From Comamonas composti DSM 21721 (lineage in GTDB: Bacteria; Pseudomonadota; Gammaproteobacteria; Burkholderiales; Burkholderiaceae_C): a DNA stretch of 64,000 bases. Both the position numbers and the translations under genes were made by a program. Location of the stretch: contig NZ_AUCQ01000003.1 in assembly GCF_000429845.1 (NCBI RefSeq), positions 230,378 through 294,377 on the forward strand, given 5' to 3'. A model generated the notes under the pieces. The model saw only the letters and a program-made list of their open reading frames with translations, made no database searches and had not been told where the DNA came from. Shown in pieces: positions 45,595 to 53,734 of this stretch. Within the stretch, counting starts at the first letter, position 1, and every line of letters begins with the position of its first letter.

Positions 45595-46509
45595 ATGGAT
45601 AGATTGCAAAGCATGCGCGCATTTCAAGCCGTGGCCGACGAGGCCGGCTTTTCTGCGGCAGCGCGTCAGCTGGACCTGTCCGTGCCCACGGTCACACGGC
45701 TTGTGGCCGATCTGGAAAGGCATCTGAGTACCCGGCTATTGCAGCGCACCACGCGCAGCGTGACCTTGACCGAAGCCGGTGAAGCCTATCTGGAGCGTGT
45801 GCGCGTCATTCTCGCGGATGTGGATCAGGCCTTCGATCTGGCCCAAAGCCACACCCAGGAGGTGGCCGGTATCGTGCGCCTTTTTTCTCCCTCGGTTTTT
45901 GCCGAGCATGTGCTGGCCCCGCTGCTGTCCGAATTCCATCAGCGCTATCCCCATGTCAGCATAGAGCTGATCGTGGGAATAGCCGAAGACACGGCCGCAG
46001 GTGAATACGATATTGCCTTGCTCGGGGGCAAGGAGATCTTCGACGCCAGCGTGGTGGCGCGTCCTTTGATCACGACCTGCGGCCTGGTCTGCGCCTCCCC
46101 CGGGTATCTTGCACGCAATGGCGAGCCCAGGCTGCCTGCGGATCTGGAGCAGCATCAATGCCTGATAAGGCACAGGTCCAGGGACAGGGCCGATGTGCTG
46201 CGCATGCAGCACACCGATGGATCCGAGGCCGAGGTCAGGATCAAGCCCTTGATGACCGCCAACCATGCGGGCATCTTGTTGCGCGCCGCGCTCGATGGCG
46301 CAGGCATTTGCATACAGCCCCTGGAGCTGGTGGCGCGCTATATGCACCAAGGCCTGTTGCGTCAGGTGTTGCCAGGGTGGTCCACGGAGCGCTTCACGCT
46401 GTATGCGACCTATCCCACACGCAAATACATGCCGGTGCGCGTGCGCCATTTTCTGGATTTCCTGACCGAGCGAACCACCCAATCCTGGCAAGCCCAGGGG
46501 GATGGCTGA
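45595..46509 (+). CDS. LysR-family regulator
   Basis: A 304-residue regulator with the HTH MRAFQAVADEAGFSAAARQLDLSVPTVTRLVADLE and a PBP-like C-terminal domain; the class is the one of DmlR/YafC-type regulators. It is probably cotranscribed with the YihY gene, so its targets cannot be told from context. A short inverted copy of the MITE ends follows after 17 bp. Confidence 0.85.
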   Translation: MDRLQSMRAFQAVADEAGFSAAARQLDLSVPTVTRLVADLERHLSTRLLQRTTRSVTLTEAGEAYLERVRVILADVDQAFDLAQSHTQEVAGIVRLFSPSVFAEHVLAPLLSEFHQRYPHVSIELIVGIAEDTAAGEYDIALLGGKEIFDASVVARPLITTCGLVCASPGYLARNGEPRLPADLEQHQCLIRHRSRDRADVLRMQHTDGSEAEVRIKPLMTANHAGILLRAALDGAGICIQPLELVARYMHQGLLRQVLPGWSTERFTLYATYPTRKYMPVRVRHFLDFLTERTTQSWQAQGDG

Positions 46510-46526
46510 TTTGCCGATTGACCCTA

Positions 46527-46583
46527 AGAGCGTGTTTACGATCTCCTCGCGGCGCGCCAGCGTAGAGATCGTGAACACGCTCT
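46527..46583. repeat. Short (57-bp) internal-deletion copy D of the MITE-like repeat
   Basis: The two terminal repeats AGAGCGTGTTTACGATCTC and GAGATCGTGAACACGCTCT flank only 19 bp. The arms pair along their length with one T/G wobble, so the RNA would form a long hairpin right after the LysR gene. Confidence 0.88.
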
Positions 46584-46847
46584 AAGCCCTTTCAATTTCG
46601 GGTGAATTCCGCTCTGCGGAATCTCAAGGCATGGGGCAAGCATTTGTGACCTTAAGCTTTGCGCATCGACAAAGTTTGAGTGAGAAGTTGCTGCTCTGAA
46701 ACAAGACCACCATTTTCTTGCACAGCTTTTTGCAGAGGCCAATCACCATGCATTGGGATTGTGTTTTGGCGTCCTGGGCTGGAGGCGGTTTTCAACGCTT
46801 TTTGATTCTGGGCGCTCTGGTTTCGGGCTGAGCGTGCGCAGCCCTTT

Positions 46848-46882
46848 GAGGCGCACTGCGGGGGCGGTGCGCCTCTTTTTTT
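46848..46882 (+). terminator. Strong intrinsic terminator without an obvious gene
   Basis: GAGGCGCAC and GTGCGCCTC form a perfect 9-bp stem with a 10-base loop, followed by seven Ts. It points in the plus direction 339 bp past the LysR stop, so it may end the LysR transcript or an unannotated short one. Confidence 0.85.
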
Positions 46883-47111
46883 AAGCACTGCCAGATAAAA
46901 AAGAGTTCAAACGTTTGGGACACATCTGCTCTCGGGCCTTGCCACAGGACGTACTGAAGGAGATGGCCGAGACGGGCCAGTTGCTAGGCACCGCATCGTG
47001 GCGAGCTTGGTGCACGGGTATGGCGAAAACGCAGCAGTCCGGGAGCGAGGCCGGGACAGTGGCTGCGTTGTCGCGCATACTGTGCTGCACCCTGCTTGTC
47101 GTGAGGTGCTC

Positions 47112-48701
47112 ATGAGTCTGGCCTTGGTTCAAAGTCGTGCTCTGCTCGGGCTTGATGCGCCGCAAGTCACGGTGGAAGTCCATCTGGCCAACGGCCTGCC
47201 CTCGTTTACCCTCGTAGGTCTGGCTGAGGTGGAAGTCAAGGAAGCGCGTGAGCGCGTGCGCTCGGCCTTGCAGAACTCGGGCCTGGAATTCCCCAGCAAC
47301 AAGCGCATCACCGTCAACCTTGCTCCGGCCGATCTGCCCAAGGATTCGGGGCGCTTCGATCTGCCGATTGCGTTGGGCATTCTTGCAGCCAGCGGACAAA
47401 TCCAGGCCCATGCACTGGCGGGTTACGAGTTCGCTGGCGAGCTGTCTTTATCGGGTGCTCTCAGGCCGGTGCGCGGAGCGTTGGCCACGGCGCTGGCCCT
47501 GCATCGTCAGAAACATGTGGTGCGCCTGGTCTTGCCACCTGGTAGCGCCCAGGAGGCAGCTCTTGTGCCCTCGGCCCAGGTGTTCTGTGCCCATCACCTG
47601 CTGGATGTGGCGCGTGAATTCATGGCCAGGGCCGAGGGCCTCGACACCGCTGCGGAGCCGGCCGATGCCCTGGCCGCCACAGAGCCCGCGGCGGATGCGG
47701 CCTGCTTGGGTAGCGGCTGGCATACGGTGCATGTACAGCCCGCCCCTGCAGCGCGGCAGACCGAGGATTTGCGCGATGTGCGTGGCCAGGCCCAGGCCAA
47801 GAGGGCTTTGGAGATCGCTGCAGCTGGCGGCCATGGGCTGCTGCTCGTCGGCCCTCCTGGGTCGGGCAAGTCCATGCTGGCTCAGCGCTTTGCGGGCCTG
47901 CTGCCTCCCATGAGCGACGAAGAGGCGCTCGAAAGCGCGGCCATCGCGAGCCTGAATCAGCGCTTTGCCCTGGAACGCTGGCGCCAGCGGCCTACGGCAG
48001 GCCCCCACCATACGGCCAGCTCAGTGGCCTTGGTCGGAGGTGGTTCGCCGCCGAGGCCCGGGGAGATTTCCCAGGCGCACAACGGCGTGCTGTTTCTTGA
48101 TGAGCTGCCTGAATTTGCGCGCAGTGCGCTGGAGGCTCTGCGCGAGCCGCTGGAGAGCGGCCGCATCACCATAGCGCGCGCCACGCAAAGCTGTGAATTC
48201 CCCGCGAGGTTTCAGCTGGTTGCGGCCATGAATCCATGCCCTTGTGGCTATGCGGGCTCGACCCAGCGCAGCTGTCGCTGCTCTCCCGACCAGGTGGCGC
48301 GCTACCAGGCTCGCATCAGCGGCCCGTTGCTGGACCGGATCGATCTGCACGTGGAGGTAGCGGCCCTTCCGGCCGAGGAATTGCTGGCCCAGCCTGCAGG
48401 CGAATCGAGCCACAGCGTGTGCGAGCGCGTGGCGCTGGCGCGCGATCTGGCCCTGCAGCGCCAAGGTTGCTCCAACCAATTGCTGAAGGGCGAAGCCCTG
48501 GACAGGCATTTGCTGCTCGAGGACCAGGCCTTGGCCTTTGCGAACAAGGCCGCCACGCGCCTGGGCTGGTCGGCTCGCAGCACCCACCGAGCACTCAAGG
48601 TGGCGCGCACGATTGCCGATATGGCCGGCTGCTCGCATATCGGTGCCGAGCATGTGGCCGAAGCCATGCAATACCGGCGTGCGTTGCTGCAGCAGCGCTG
48701 A
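47112..48701 (+). CDS. yifB: YifB/ComM-family Mg-chelatase-like AAA+ ATPase
   Basis: A 529-residue protein with an N-terminal Lon-like fold (VHLANGLPSFTLVGLAEVEVKEARERV), an AAA+ core with Walker A GPPGSGKS (247-254) and Walker B VLFLDELPEF, and a C-terminal zinc motif CPCGYAGSTQRSCRCSP. ComM, a member of this family, is a hexameric branch-migration helicase in natural transformation. The ATG at 47112 (MSLALVQSRALLGL) matches the family start. It converges with the YejM-like gene across 20 bp. Confidence 0.93.
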   Translation: MSLALVQSRALLGLDAPQVTVEVHLANGLPSFTLVGLAEVEVKEARERVRSALQNSGLEFPSNKRITVNLAPADLPKDSGRFDLPIALGILAASGQIQAHALAGYEFAGELSLSGALRPVRGALATALALHRQKHVVRLVLPPGSAQEAALVPSAQVFCAHHLLDVAREFMARAEGLDTAAEPADALAATEPAADAACLGSGWHTVHVQPAPAARQTEDLRDVRGQAQAKRALEIAAAGGHGLLLVGPPGSGKSMLAQRFAGLLPPMSDEEALESAAIASLNQRFALERWRQRPTAGPHHTASSVALVGGGSPPRPGEISQAHNGVLFLDELPEFARSALEALREPLESGRITIARATQSCEFPARFQLVAAMNPCPCGYAGSTQRSCRCSPDQVARYQARISGPLLDRIDLHVEVAALPAEELLAQPAGESSHSVCERVALARDLALQRQGCSNQLLKGEALDRHLLLEDQALAFANKAATRLGWSARSTHRALKVARTIADMAGCSHIGAEHVAEAMQYRRALLQQR

Positions 48702-48721
48702 ACTTGGGCCGCGGACAGGTT

Positions 48722-50551
48722 CTACTTGCTGAAGCGCCGCATCAACTCCAGCGCCTGCTGCATGTTGGAGAAGTCCGGCGCCGTCGTCAGCGGCCTGTAG
48801 TGCTTGTCCACATGCTGGTACTGGCCGACGGAGCCCACTTCGACGATGTCGTTCTTGGTCAGCACTGCATATTGGCTATAGCCCGAGGCCAGCAGCCAGG
48901 CGCGGTCCACAGGCGAGCCCAGCAGATCGACGCCGGTGGAGTAGTCGGACAAGGGGCTTTCCACGCCCAGGTAGTTCTTCATCAGGGTCGGGACCAGGTC
49001 CGCATGGCTGCTGAAACTGTCCTGCCAGGGCGAGCCCGGGGCAATGCCCGGGCCGGCGAGCACGAAGGGCACCTGGACCTGCACATCGGAGAAATTGCTG
49101 TTGTGTCCCCAGTAGTTCAAGCCGTTGTCGTTGATCTCTTCGCCGTGGTCGCCGGTGATCACGACCACGGTGTTCCCGAGCTCTCCTGAGGCCTTGATTT
49201 GGTCCAGAACCTGTTTGGCCAGGCTGTCCGTGAAGTGCACGCTGGTCTTGTAGCGGTTGAGCCAGGGGATGGGGTCGGTGTTCTTGTTGCGCTGCAGGTA
49301 GTTGGCTTCCTCCAGCAAGGGCTCGTAGCGGTGCGGGTAGTCCTGCGGGAATTCGTAGCCATGGGGGGCGTCGTAGAAAAGAAAGGAAAACGAGGGCCGC
49401 TGCCTGTCGCGGGCTTGGAACCACTGCAGCCACTCGGCCGTGATTTCCCTGTCCCGTTCCACCGTGGTCTCGCCCTTGGACCTTTCGCGCAGATCTGCAA
49501 CCTTGGAGAACACCGTCTGGTGGAATTCGGGCTTTTTCAGCTGGGCCGATGCAAAAATTCCCAACTGATAGTCGAGCTCCTGCAAGCGGTCCATGAACAA
49601 GGGGCTGATGCTGTTGTCGATCACGCTGTGCCAGTAGTTGCCGGGCAGGCTGTAGAACAGGCCGAAAATGCCGATGCGGGTCGCATTCCCCGTGGAGATG
49701 TGCTTGTTGAAGACCATGCCGGATTGGGCAAAGCGCCAGAGACTGGGCGTGTTGTCCGCATTGAAGGTGTCGGCTCGCCAGGAGTCGATGACGAGAAACA
49801 CGATATTCACGGGCTTTTCAACCGCCTTTTTCTGCAGCGGAGCCAAGGGATAGCTCAAGTCGCTGGTCTGCTTGTTGAGCGTCAGCAGCTTTTGCCTTTC
49901 CAGAGCCTCCTCATTGATCCAGCCGTTCTTGCGCATCATGCTGTTTGCGGTCGCCGGGTAGAACAGGGGCAGATAGCGCTTGACCTGGGTGATCGACTGA
50001 TAGACATGGGCCGATGCCCAGACATTCATCACATTGGTGGCGATGAAGGCCCCCAGCGCGCCCAGCGCAAACCAGCGCCCTATCTTCAGGCCCCTGGGCC
50101 TGGCGCGGGACTCCAGCCACAGAAGCAGGCCAAACTCCAGTAACCAGACCAGCAAGGCCCCACCGATGACGGCCAGCCACATGCTCAGGGGAAAGCTCAC
50201 GATCTGCCCGGCCATGATGAGTTCCAGCACCACGGCATTGATATGAAAGCGGTACTGGGCAAAGACAACGGTGTCCACGAGCAGCAAGAGAATGGCCAGA
50301 GCCGCCCCGGCGGAAATCAGCCACCGGCGTGCCCGGGCTGGAAGCCAGAGCAGGGGCAGGAGGAGCAAGCCCATGGCGGCGGACAGCAGCGCCATCTGGG
50401 AAAACGTGGACAGCAGCAGAAAGACCCGGCCCGGGCCATCGCCAGGCAGCTCGGGCAAAAGCATGAAGTAGCGGCAGCTGAGCAGCATGGCCACTACGGC
50501 GTTCACCATGATGAAGCGGCCGTAGCTTGAATATTTATAGTTATCCGACAT
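48722..50551 (-). CDS. YejM/PbgA-like DUF3413 inner-membrane sulfatase-fold protein
   Basis: A 609-residue protein. The first about 210 residues form five membrane segments like E. coli YejM (VVFAQYRFHINAVVLELI, ASAHVYQSITQVKRYLPLFYP), and the rest is a periplasmic sulfatase-fold domain (NIVFLVIDSWRAD, STGNATRIGIFGLFYSLPG). YejM regulates lipopolysaccharide assembly through LapB/FtsH. Unlike E. coli YejM as I recall it, this protein keeps a metal-site motif VVVITGDHGEE and an HGYEF segment, so it may be catalytic. Transcribed alone on the minus strand. Confidence 0.85.
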   Translation of the reverse strand: MSDNYKYSSYGRFIMVNAVVAMLLSCRYFMLLPELPGDGPGRVFLLLSTFSQMALLSAAMGLLLLPLLWLPARARRWLISAGAALAILLLLVDTVVFAQYRFHINAVVLELIMAGQIVSFPLSMWLAVIGGALLVWLLEFGLLLWLESRARPRGLKIGRWFALGALGAFIATNVMNVWASAHVYQSITQVKRYLPLFYPATANSMMRKNGWINEEALERQKLLTLNKQTSDLSYPLAPLQKKAVEKPVNIVFLVIDSWRADTFNADNTPSLWRFAQSGMVFNKHISTGNATRIGIFGLFYSLPGNYWHSVIDNSISPLFMDRLQELDYQLGIFASAQLKKPEFHQTVFSKVADLRERSKGETTVERDREITAEWLQWFQARDRQRPSFSFLFYDAPHGYEFPQDYPHRYEPLLEEANYLQRNKNTDPIPWLNRYKTSVHFTDSLAKQVLDQIKASGELGNTVVVITGDHGEEINDNGLNYWGHNSNFSDVQVQVPFVLAGPGIAPGSPWQDSFSSHADLVPTLMKNYLGVESPLSDYSTGVDLLGSPVDRAWLLASGYSQYAVLTKNDIVEVGSVGQYQHVDKHYRPLTTAPDFSNMQQALELMRRFSK

Positions 50552-50661
50552 AAGCTGTTTTATGTTTCTTGTGTAAACAGTCTTATGTTGTCACGAAAAT
50601 GTAGCCAATCCCTGATAAAGGGATGACTTCGTGCCGGGCCATCCGTGTCCGTGCGTGCCCT

Positions 50662-51588
50662 TCAGCTTTGTGCCGCTGGTCCGGTCGGCTGATCTTCGGG
50701 CCCGGTCGTTGCCTGGCCCTGCAGATCCAGGAGCTCTGCAAAGGCGCGCAGTGCAGGCGACCAGCCCGGGGCCGACCCGGCGACAAAACAGGTGTCGACC
50801 CAGGCCAGGTCCTGGGGGAGGCTTGTGCAGTGCACGGCGAAGCGCTGCTGCTGGGCTTCGACCAGTGCGCGTGACAGCAGTGCATAGCCCATGCCAGCGG
50901 CCACGCAGCCCAGAATGGTGTCCAGCATGCCCAGCTCCATGATGCGTACGGCGGATACGCCCCGAGAGGCCATGAGCAGCTCTATGCGCTGGCGGTAGCT
51001 GCAGCCCTGCTTGAACGCCAGAAAGACGCTGGCACTGAACTCCTCGGCCGTGGGCAGGCCTGGCAAAGGCTGGCTGCTCACCAGCACCAGCTCCTCACGG
51101 AACACCTTCCAGGAGCGCAGATGAGGGTCGGGTGCCGTCCCGTTGATGAAGGCGCAGTCGATGTTGCCCGCCCTGAGCTCGGCGAGCAGGACGGCCGTCG
51201 GCTGGGCGCTGAGCTCCAGGTCCAGCCCGGGCTGCCGGGCGCGCAGCCGGGTCAGCAGATAGGGAAGGCGCAGTGCGGCCGTGGTCTCCATGGAGCCTAT
51301 GCGCAGCTTGCCCACGACCTGGCCGGGCGCAAGACGAGGTGCCTGCAACTGGGCCAGGGCCTGGTCGTGGGCCTGCAGCATCTGTCTTGCGTAGTGGCGC
51401 AGCGTCTGGCCGGCCGAAGTCGGATAGACGGGGCTGGTGCGCTCAAGCAGCAAGCTGCCTATTTCGTCTTCCAGCTTCTTGATGTGGGCCGTTACGTTGG
51501 ACTGCACGGTGTGCAACGACTGAGCGGCAGCGCCAAAGCTGCGGCTCTCGCATACGGCCTCGAAAATGCGCAGGGATCTGAGTTGCAT
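50662..51588 (-). CDS. LysR-family regulator of the adjacent MFS gene
   Basis: A 308-residue LysR protein, HTH LRIFEAVCESRSFGAAAQSLHTVQSNVTAHIKKLEDEI, with an effector domain similar to those of aromatic or sulfur regulators. The divergent gene 130 bp away is a YbfB/YjiJ-type MFS permease, a pairing often seen. A dyad with a LysR-like layout lies in the gap. Confidence 0.86.
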   Translation of the reverse strand: MQLRSLRIFEAVCESRSFGAAAQSLHTVQSNVTAHIKKLEDEIGSLLLERTSPVYPTSAGQTLRHYARQMLQAHDQALAQLQAPRLAPGQVVGKLRIGSMETTAALRLPYLLTRLRARQPGLDLELSAQPTAVLLAELRAGNIDCAFINGTAPDPHLRSWKVFREELVLVSSQPLPGLPTAEEFSASVFLAFKQGCSYRQRIELLMASRGVSAVRIMELGMLDTILGCVAAGMGYALLSRALVEAQQQRFAVHCTSLPQDLAWVDTCFVAGSAPGWSPALRAFAELLDLQGQATTGPEDQPTGPAAQS

Positions 51589-51623
51589 GGCGGGCTTTGT
51601 GAGGAATGGCGGTATGAATCACC

Positions 51624-51645
51624 AAAGATGATTGCAACCATCTTT
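51624..51645. promoter_or_regulatory. Inverted repeat between the LysR and MFS genes
   Basis: AAAGATG and CATCTTT are perfect 7-bp arms separated by 8 bp. The site is 36 bp upstream of the LysR start and 74 bp upstream of the GTG chosen for the permease, suited to divergent control by the LysR protein. Confidence 0.55.
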
Positions 51646-51718
51646 ATAAATCGTTAGACATGATGTGTTACATGACGTAGTCTGCCCCGCATTCGCCGAC
51701 TCTTCCGCAAGGTCTTAC

Positions 51719-52903
51719 GTGATCCAACGCAATGAATATCCGCTGCTGCTGACCGGCTTCATGGCCACGCTCAGCGGCGTGGGCCTGGCCCGTTTTGCCT
51801 ATACGGCCCTGATGCCGCAGATGGTGCTGGCCGGCTGGTTTGGCGGCGAGCAGGTGGCCTATCTGGGCGCAGCCAACCTGCTCGGCTATCTGATTGGCGC
51901 GCTGGCTGCAGCGCCCCTGGCCGAGCGCCTGGGCGCTGCACGCGTTCTGTGCTGGTGCTGGATTGCGGTGGCCTTGAGTTTTGCGGCCTGTGCCTGGCCT
52001 TTGCCCATGGCCTGGTTTTCTCTCTGGCGCTGTGTCTCCGGCATCGGCGGTGCGATTCTCATGGTGCTCGGCCCTTCGCTGGCCATGTCGGCCGCACCGC
52101 TGGAGCGGCGTCCGGCTCTGGGGCCGCTGATGTTTTGCGGCATAGGCGCGGGCGCCCTGCTGTCGGCAACCATGATTCCCGTGCTCGCCCGCCAAAGCCT
52201 GGGGGCGGTCTGGTGGGCACTGGCGATTGCCTGTGCGGGCGCGGCCTTCATCGGTGTGCGGCAGACGCACAAGCTTCCCCGGGCCACGATCCATCCCGCC
52301 GGGTCTGCGGCCCCGGTCCCGGGGGGGAGTTTGCGCAGTCCACAGACCCTGTGGACCCTGCCCGTAATCCTCGTCCTGCTGGCCTATACGAGCGATGCCT
52401 TTGGCTTTGTGCCCCATACCGTGTTCTGGGTCGATTACCTGGCGCGTGAGCTGCAATTGGGGGCGGCCTATGCCTCGACCCAGTGGGCGCTGTTCGGCCT
52501 GGGGGCGATCTGCGGGCCCCTGGCCGTGGCCTTTTGCGCCACACGCTTTGGCTGGTGGGGAACGACGGCGGGAGCCTATGTGCTCAAAACCACGGCCGTC
52601 GCCATGCCGCTGTTCTGGGCGGGGTTTGCCGCCCATGGCCTGTCGTCCTTTCTGGTCGGCGCCCTTTCTCCGGGCATAGCAGCCATTACGTCGGGCTATC
52701 TGATGCAGCTCATAGGCCCGCTGCAGCACAAGAGGATGTGGGGCTATGCGACAGCGGCCTTTGCCCTGCTGCAGGCCGTCTCGGGCTACTTCATGGCCTG
52801 GAGCTATGCGGGCAGCGGCAGCTACCGGCAGTTGTTCGTCTATGGCACGGCCAGCCTGCTGGCCGGCAGCCTCATGGTTTTATTCAGCCGCCGCACGCGC
52901 TAG
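51719..52903 (+). CDS. YbfB/YjiJ family MFS transporter
   Basis: A 394-residue major-facilitator permease with twelve hydrophobic segments. GFMATLSGVGLARFAYTALMPQM is the YbfB/YjiJ family motif, and the middle reads YTSDAFGFVPHTVFWVDYLAR. The substrate is unknown. I prefer the GTG at 51719 (VIQRNEYPLL), preceded by AAGG, to the GTG 18 codons upstream whose residues look non-membrane. A solo copy of the MITE end lies 16 bp after the stop. Confidence 0.83.
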   Translation: MIQRNEYPLLLTGFMATLSGVGLARFAYTALMPQMVLAGWFGGEQVAYLGAANLLGYLIGALAAAPLAERLGAARVLCWCWIAVALSFAACAWPLPMAWFSLWRCVSGIGGAILMVLGPSLAMSAAPLERRPALGPLMFCGIGAGALLSATMIPVLARQSLGAVWWALAIACAGAAFIGVRQTHKLPRATIHPAGSAAPVPGGSLRSPQTLWTLPVILVLLAYTSDAFGFVPHTVFWVDYLARELQLGAAYASTQWALFGLGAICGPLAVAFCATRFGWWGTTAGAYVLKTTAVAMPLFWAGFAAHGLSSFLVGALSPGIAAITSGYLMQLIGPLQHKRMWGYATAAFALLQAVSGYFMAWSYAGSGSYRQLFVYGTASLLAGSLMVLFSRRTR

Positions 52904-52919
52904 CAGACGCGCTCGGCCT

Positions 52920-52938
52920 GAGATCGTGAACACGCTCT
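52920..52938 (+). repeat. Solo right end of the MITE-like repeat (copy E)
   Basis: GAGATCGTGAACACGCTCT is identical to the right end of copies D and F. No left end is found nearby, so it may be an end fragment after deletion or recombination. Confidence 0.75.
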
Positions 52939-52958
52939 GAGTCCTTTGTACATTCCTG

Positions 52959-53579
52959 ATGACTATGAAACTTTTTCTCAACGCCACCTCTCCTTTTGCC
53001 CGCCTGGTCCGCGTGGCCGCCCTGGAAAAAAATCTGCAGGCCTCGCTGGAGCTGGTCTGGTGCGATCCCTGGGCGAATGCCGCTGAGCTGCTGGCCGTTC
53101 ACCCCCAGGCCAGAATCCCGGTGCTCGTGACCGAGGACGGCCAGGCCATTGCCGAGTCTTTGCTGATTGCCCAGTACCTGGACGCCCTCGACGCCGCGCC
53201 CAGCCTGGTGCCTGCGAGCGAGGCTGCAGCCGTGCTCGCCGAGACCAGCCTTGGCTATGGCCTCATGGAGGCGGCCTTCGGGACCACGATTGCGCGCAAG
53301 CACGAAGGCCGCGCCGCCGACCAGGGCCTGATGGGTCAGCGCCGGCTGGCGGCCATGGACCGGGCCCTGAGGCTGCTGGAGCAAAAGGCCGTAGCCTGGC
53401 GCGTGCCCGAAGCCGGTCAGGCCGCGTTGCGGCTGGATCAGATCACCGTGGCCGTGGCCCTGGAATATGTGGGCTTTCGCCTGCCCGAGCTGCTGCCTGC
53501 AGGTGCCTATCCTGGGCTGGAAGCCTGGCTGCAGGCCATGCGCCAGCGGCCCAGCCTCGTCGCTACGGCATTTGCCTGA
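52959..53579 (+). CDS. Glutathione S-transferase family protein
   Basis: A 206-residue GST fold. The thioredoxin-like domain starts MKLFLNATSPFARLVRVAALEKN and holds ARIPVLVTEDGQAIAESLLIAQYLD, the glutathione-binding cis-proline and ES motif, and an all-helical domain follows. Either ATG at 52959 or 52965 is possible. The substrate is unknown. Confidence 0.88.
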   Translation: MTMKLFLNATSPFARLVRVAALEKNLQASLELVWCDPWANAAELLAVHPQARIPVLVTEDGQAIAESLLIAQYLDALDAAPSLVPASEAAAVLAETSLGYGLMEAAFGTTIARKHEGRAADQGLMGQRRLAAMDRALRLLEQKAVAWRVPEAGQAALRLDQITVAVALEYVGFRLPELLPAGAYPGLEAWLQAMRQRPSLVATAFA

Positions 53580-53603
53580 GCCGGCGGCTGTGCTTGAGCA
53601 CTA

Positions 53604-53660
53604 TACTTTTAATAGCTGCAAGCGCCTGATGGTATTGGGCTGCATGCCAAAAAGACTTGA
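53604..53660. repeat. AGCTGCTAGCGC-type repeat, copy near 53.6 kb
   Basis: It contains the core ATAGCTGCAAGCGCCT, which is identical to the minus-strand right arm at 66-155. The second arm has decayed. It fills the 155-bp gap after the GST gene and downstream of the fused permease gene, where ATPase genes would be expected. Confidence 0.5.
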
Positions 53661-53734
53661 ACTCCTGAGCATCGATGCACGCTGAGATCAAGCGCAGCAT
53701 CTGAGGCAGGGCGCCCGGCCTGTGGCCCCACGCG

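Larger units (their letters stand above)
46510..47111. other. 602-bp gap with a short repeat, a strong terminator and no supported gene
   Basis: It contains the 57-bp repeat at 46527-46583 and a terminator at 46848-46882. A 27-codon frame at 46749-46832 (starting MHWDCVLAS) ends 16 bp before that terminator but matches nothing I know. The last 230 bases precede yifB. A small RNA or small protein may be hidden between 46584 and 46882. Confidence 0.4.

Noticed and set aside
46652..46888. 78-codon minus-strand frame in the gap before yifB
   Set aside because: No family, no ribosome-binding site, and it runs through the plus-strand terminator hairpin; composition looks random.
46881..47411. 176-codon minus-strand frame overlapping the start of yifB
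   Set aside because: Largely antisense to the conserved yifB N-terminus and lacks any domain.
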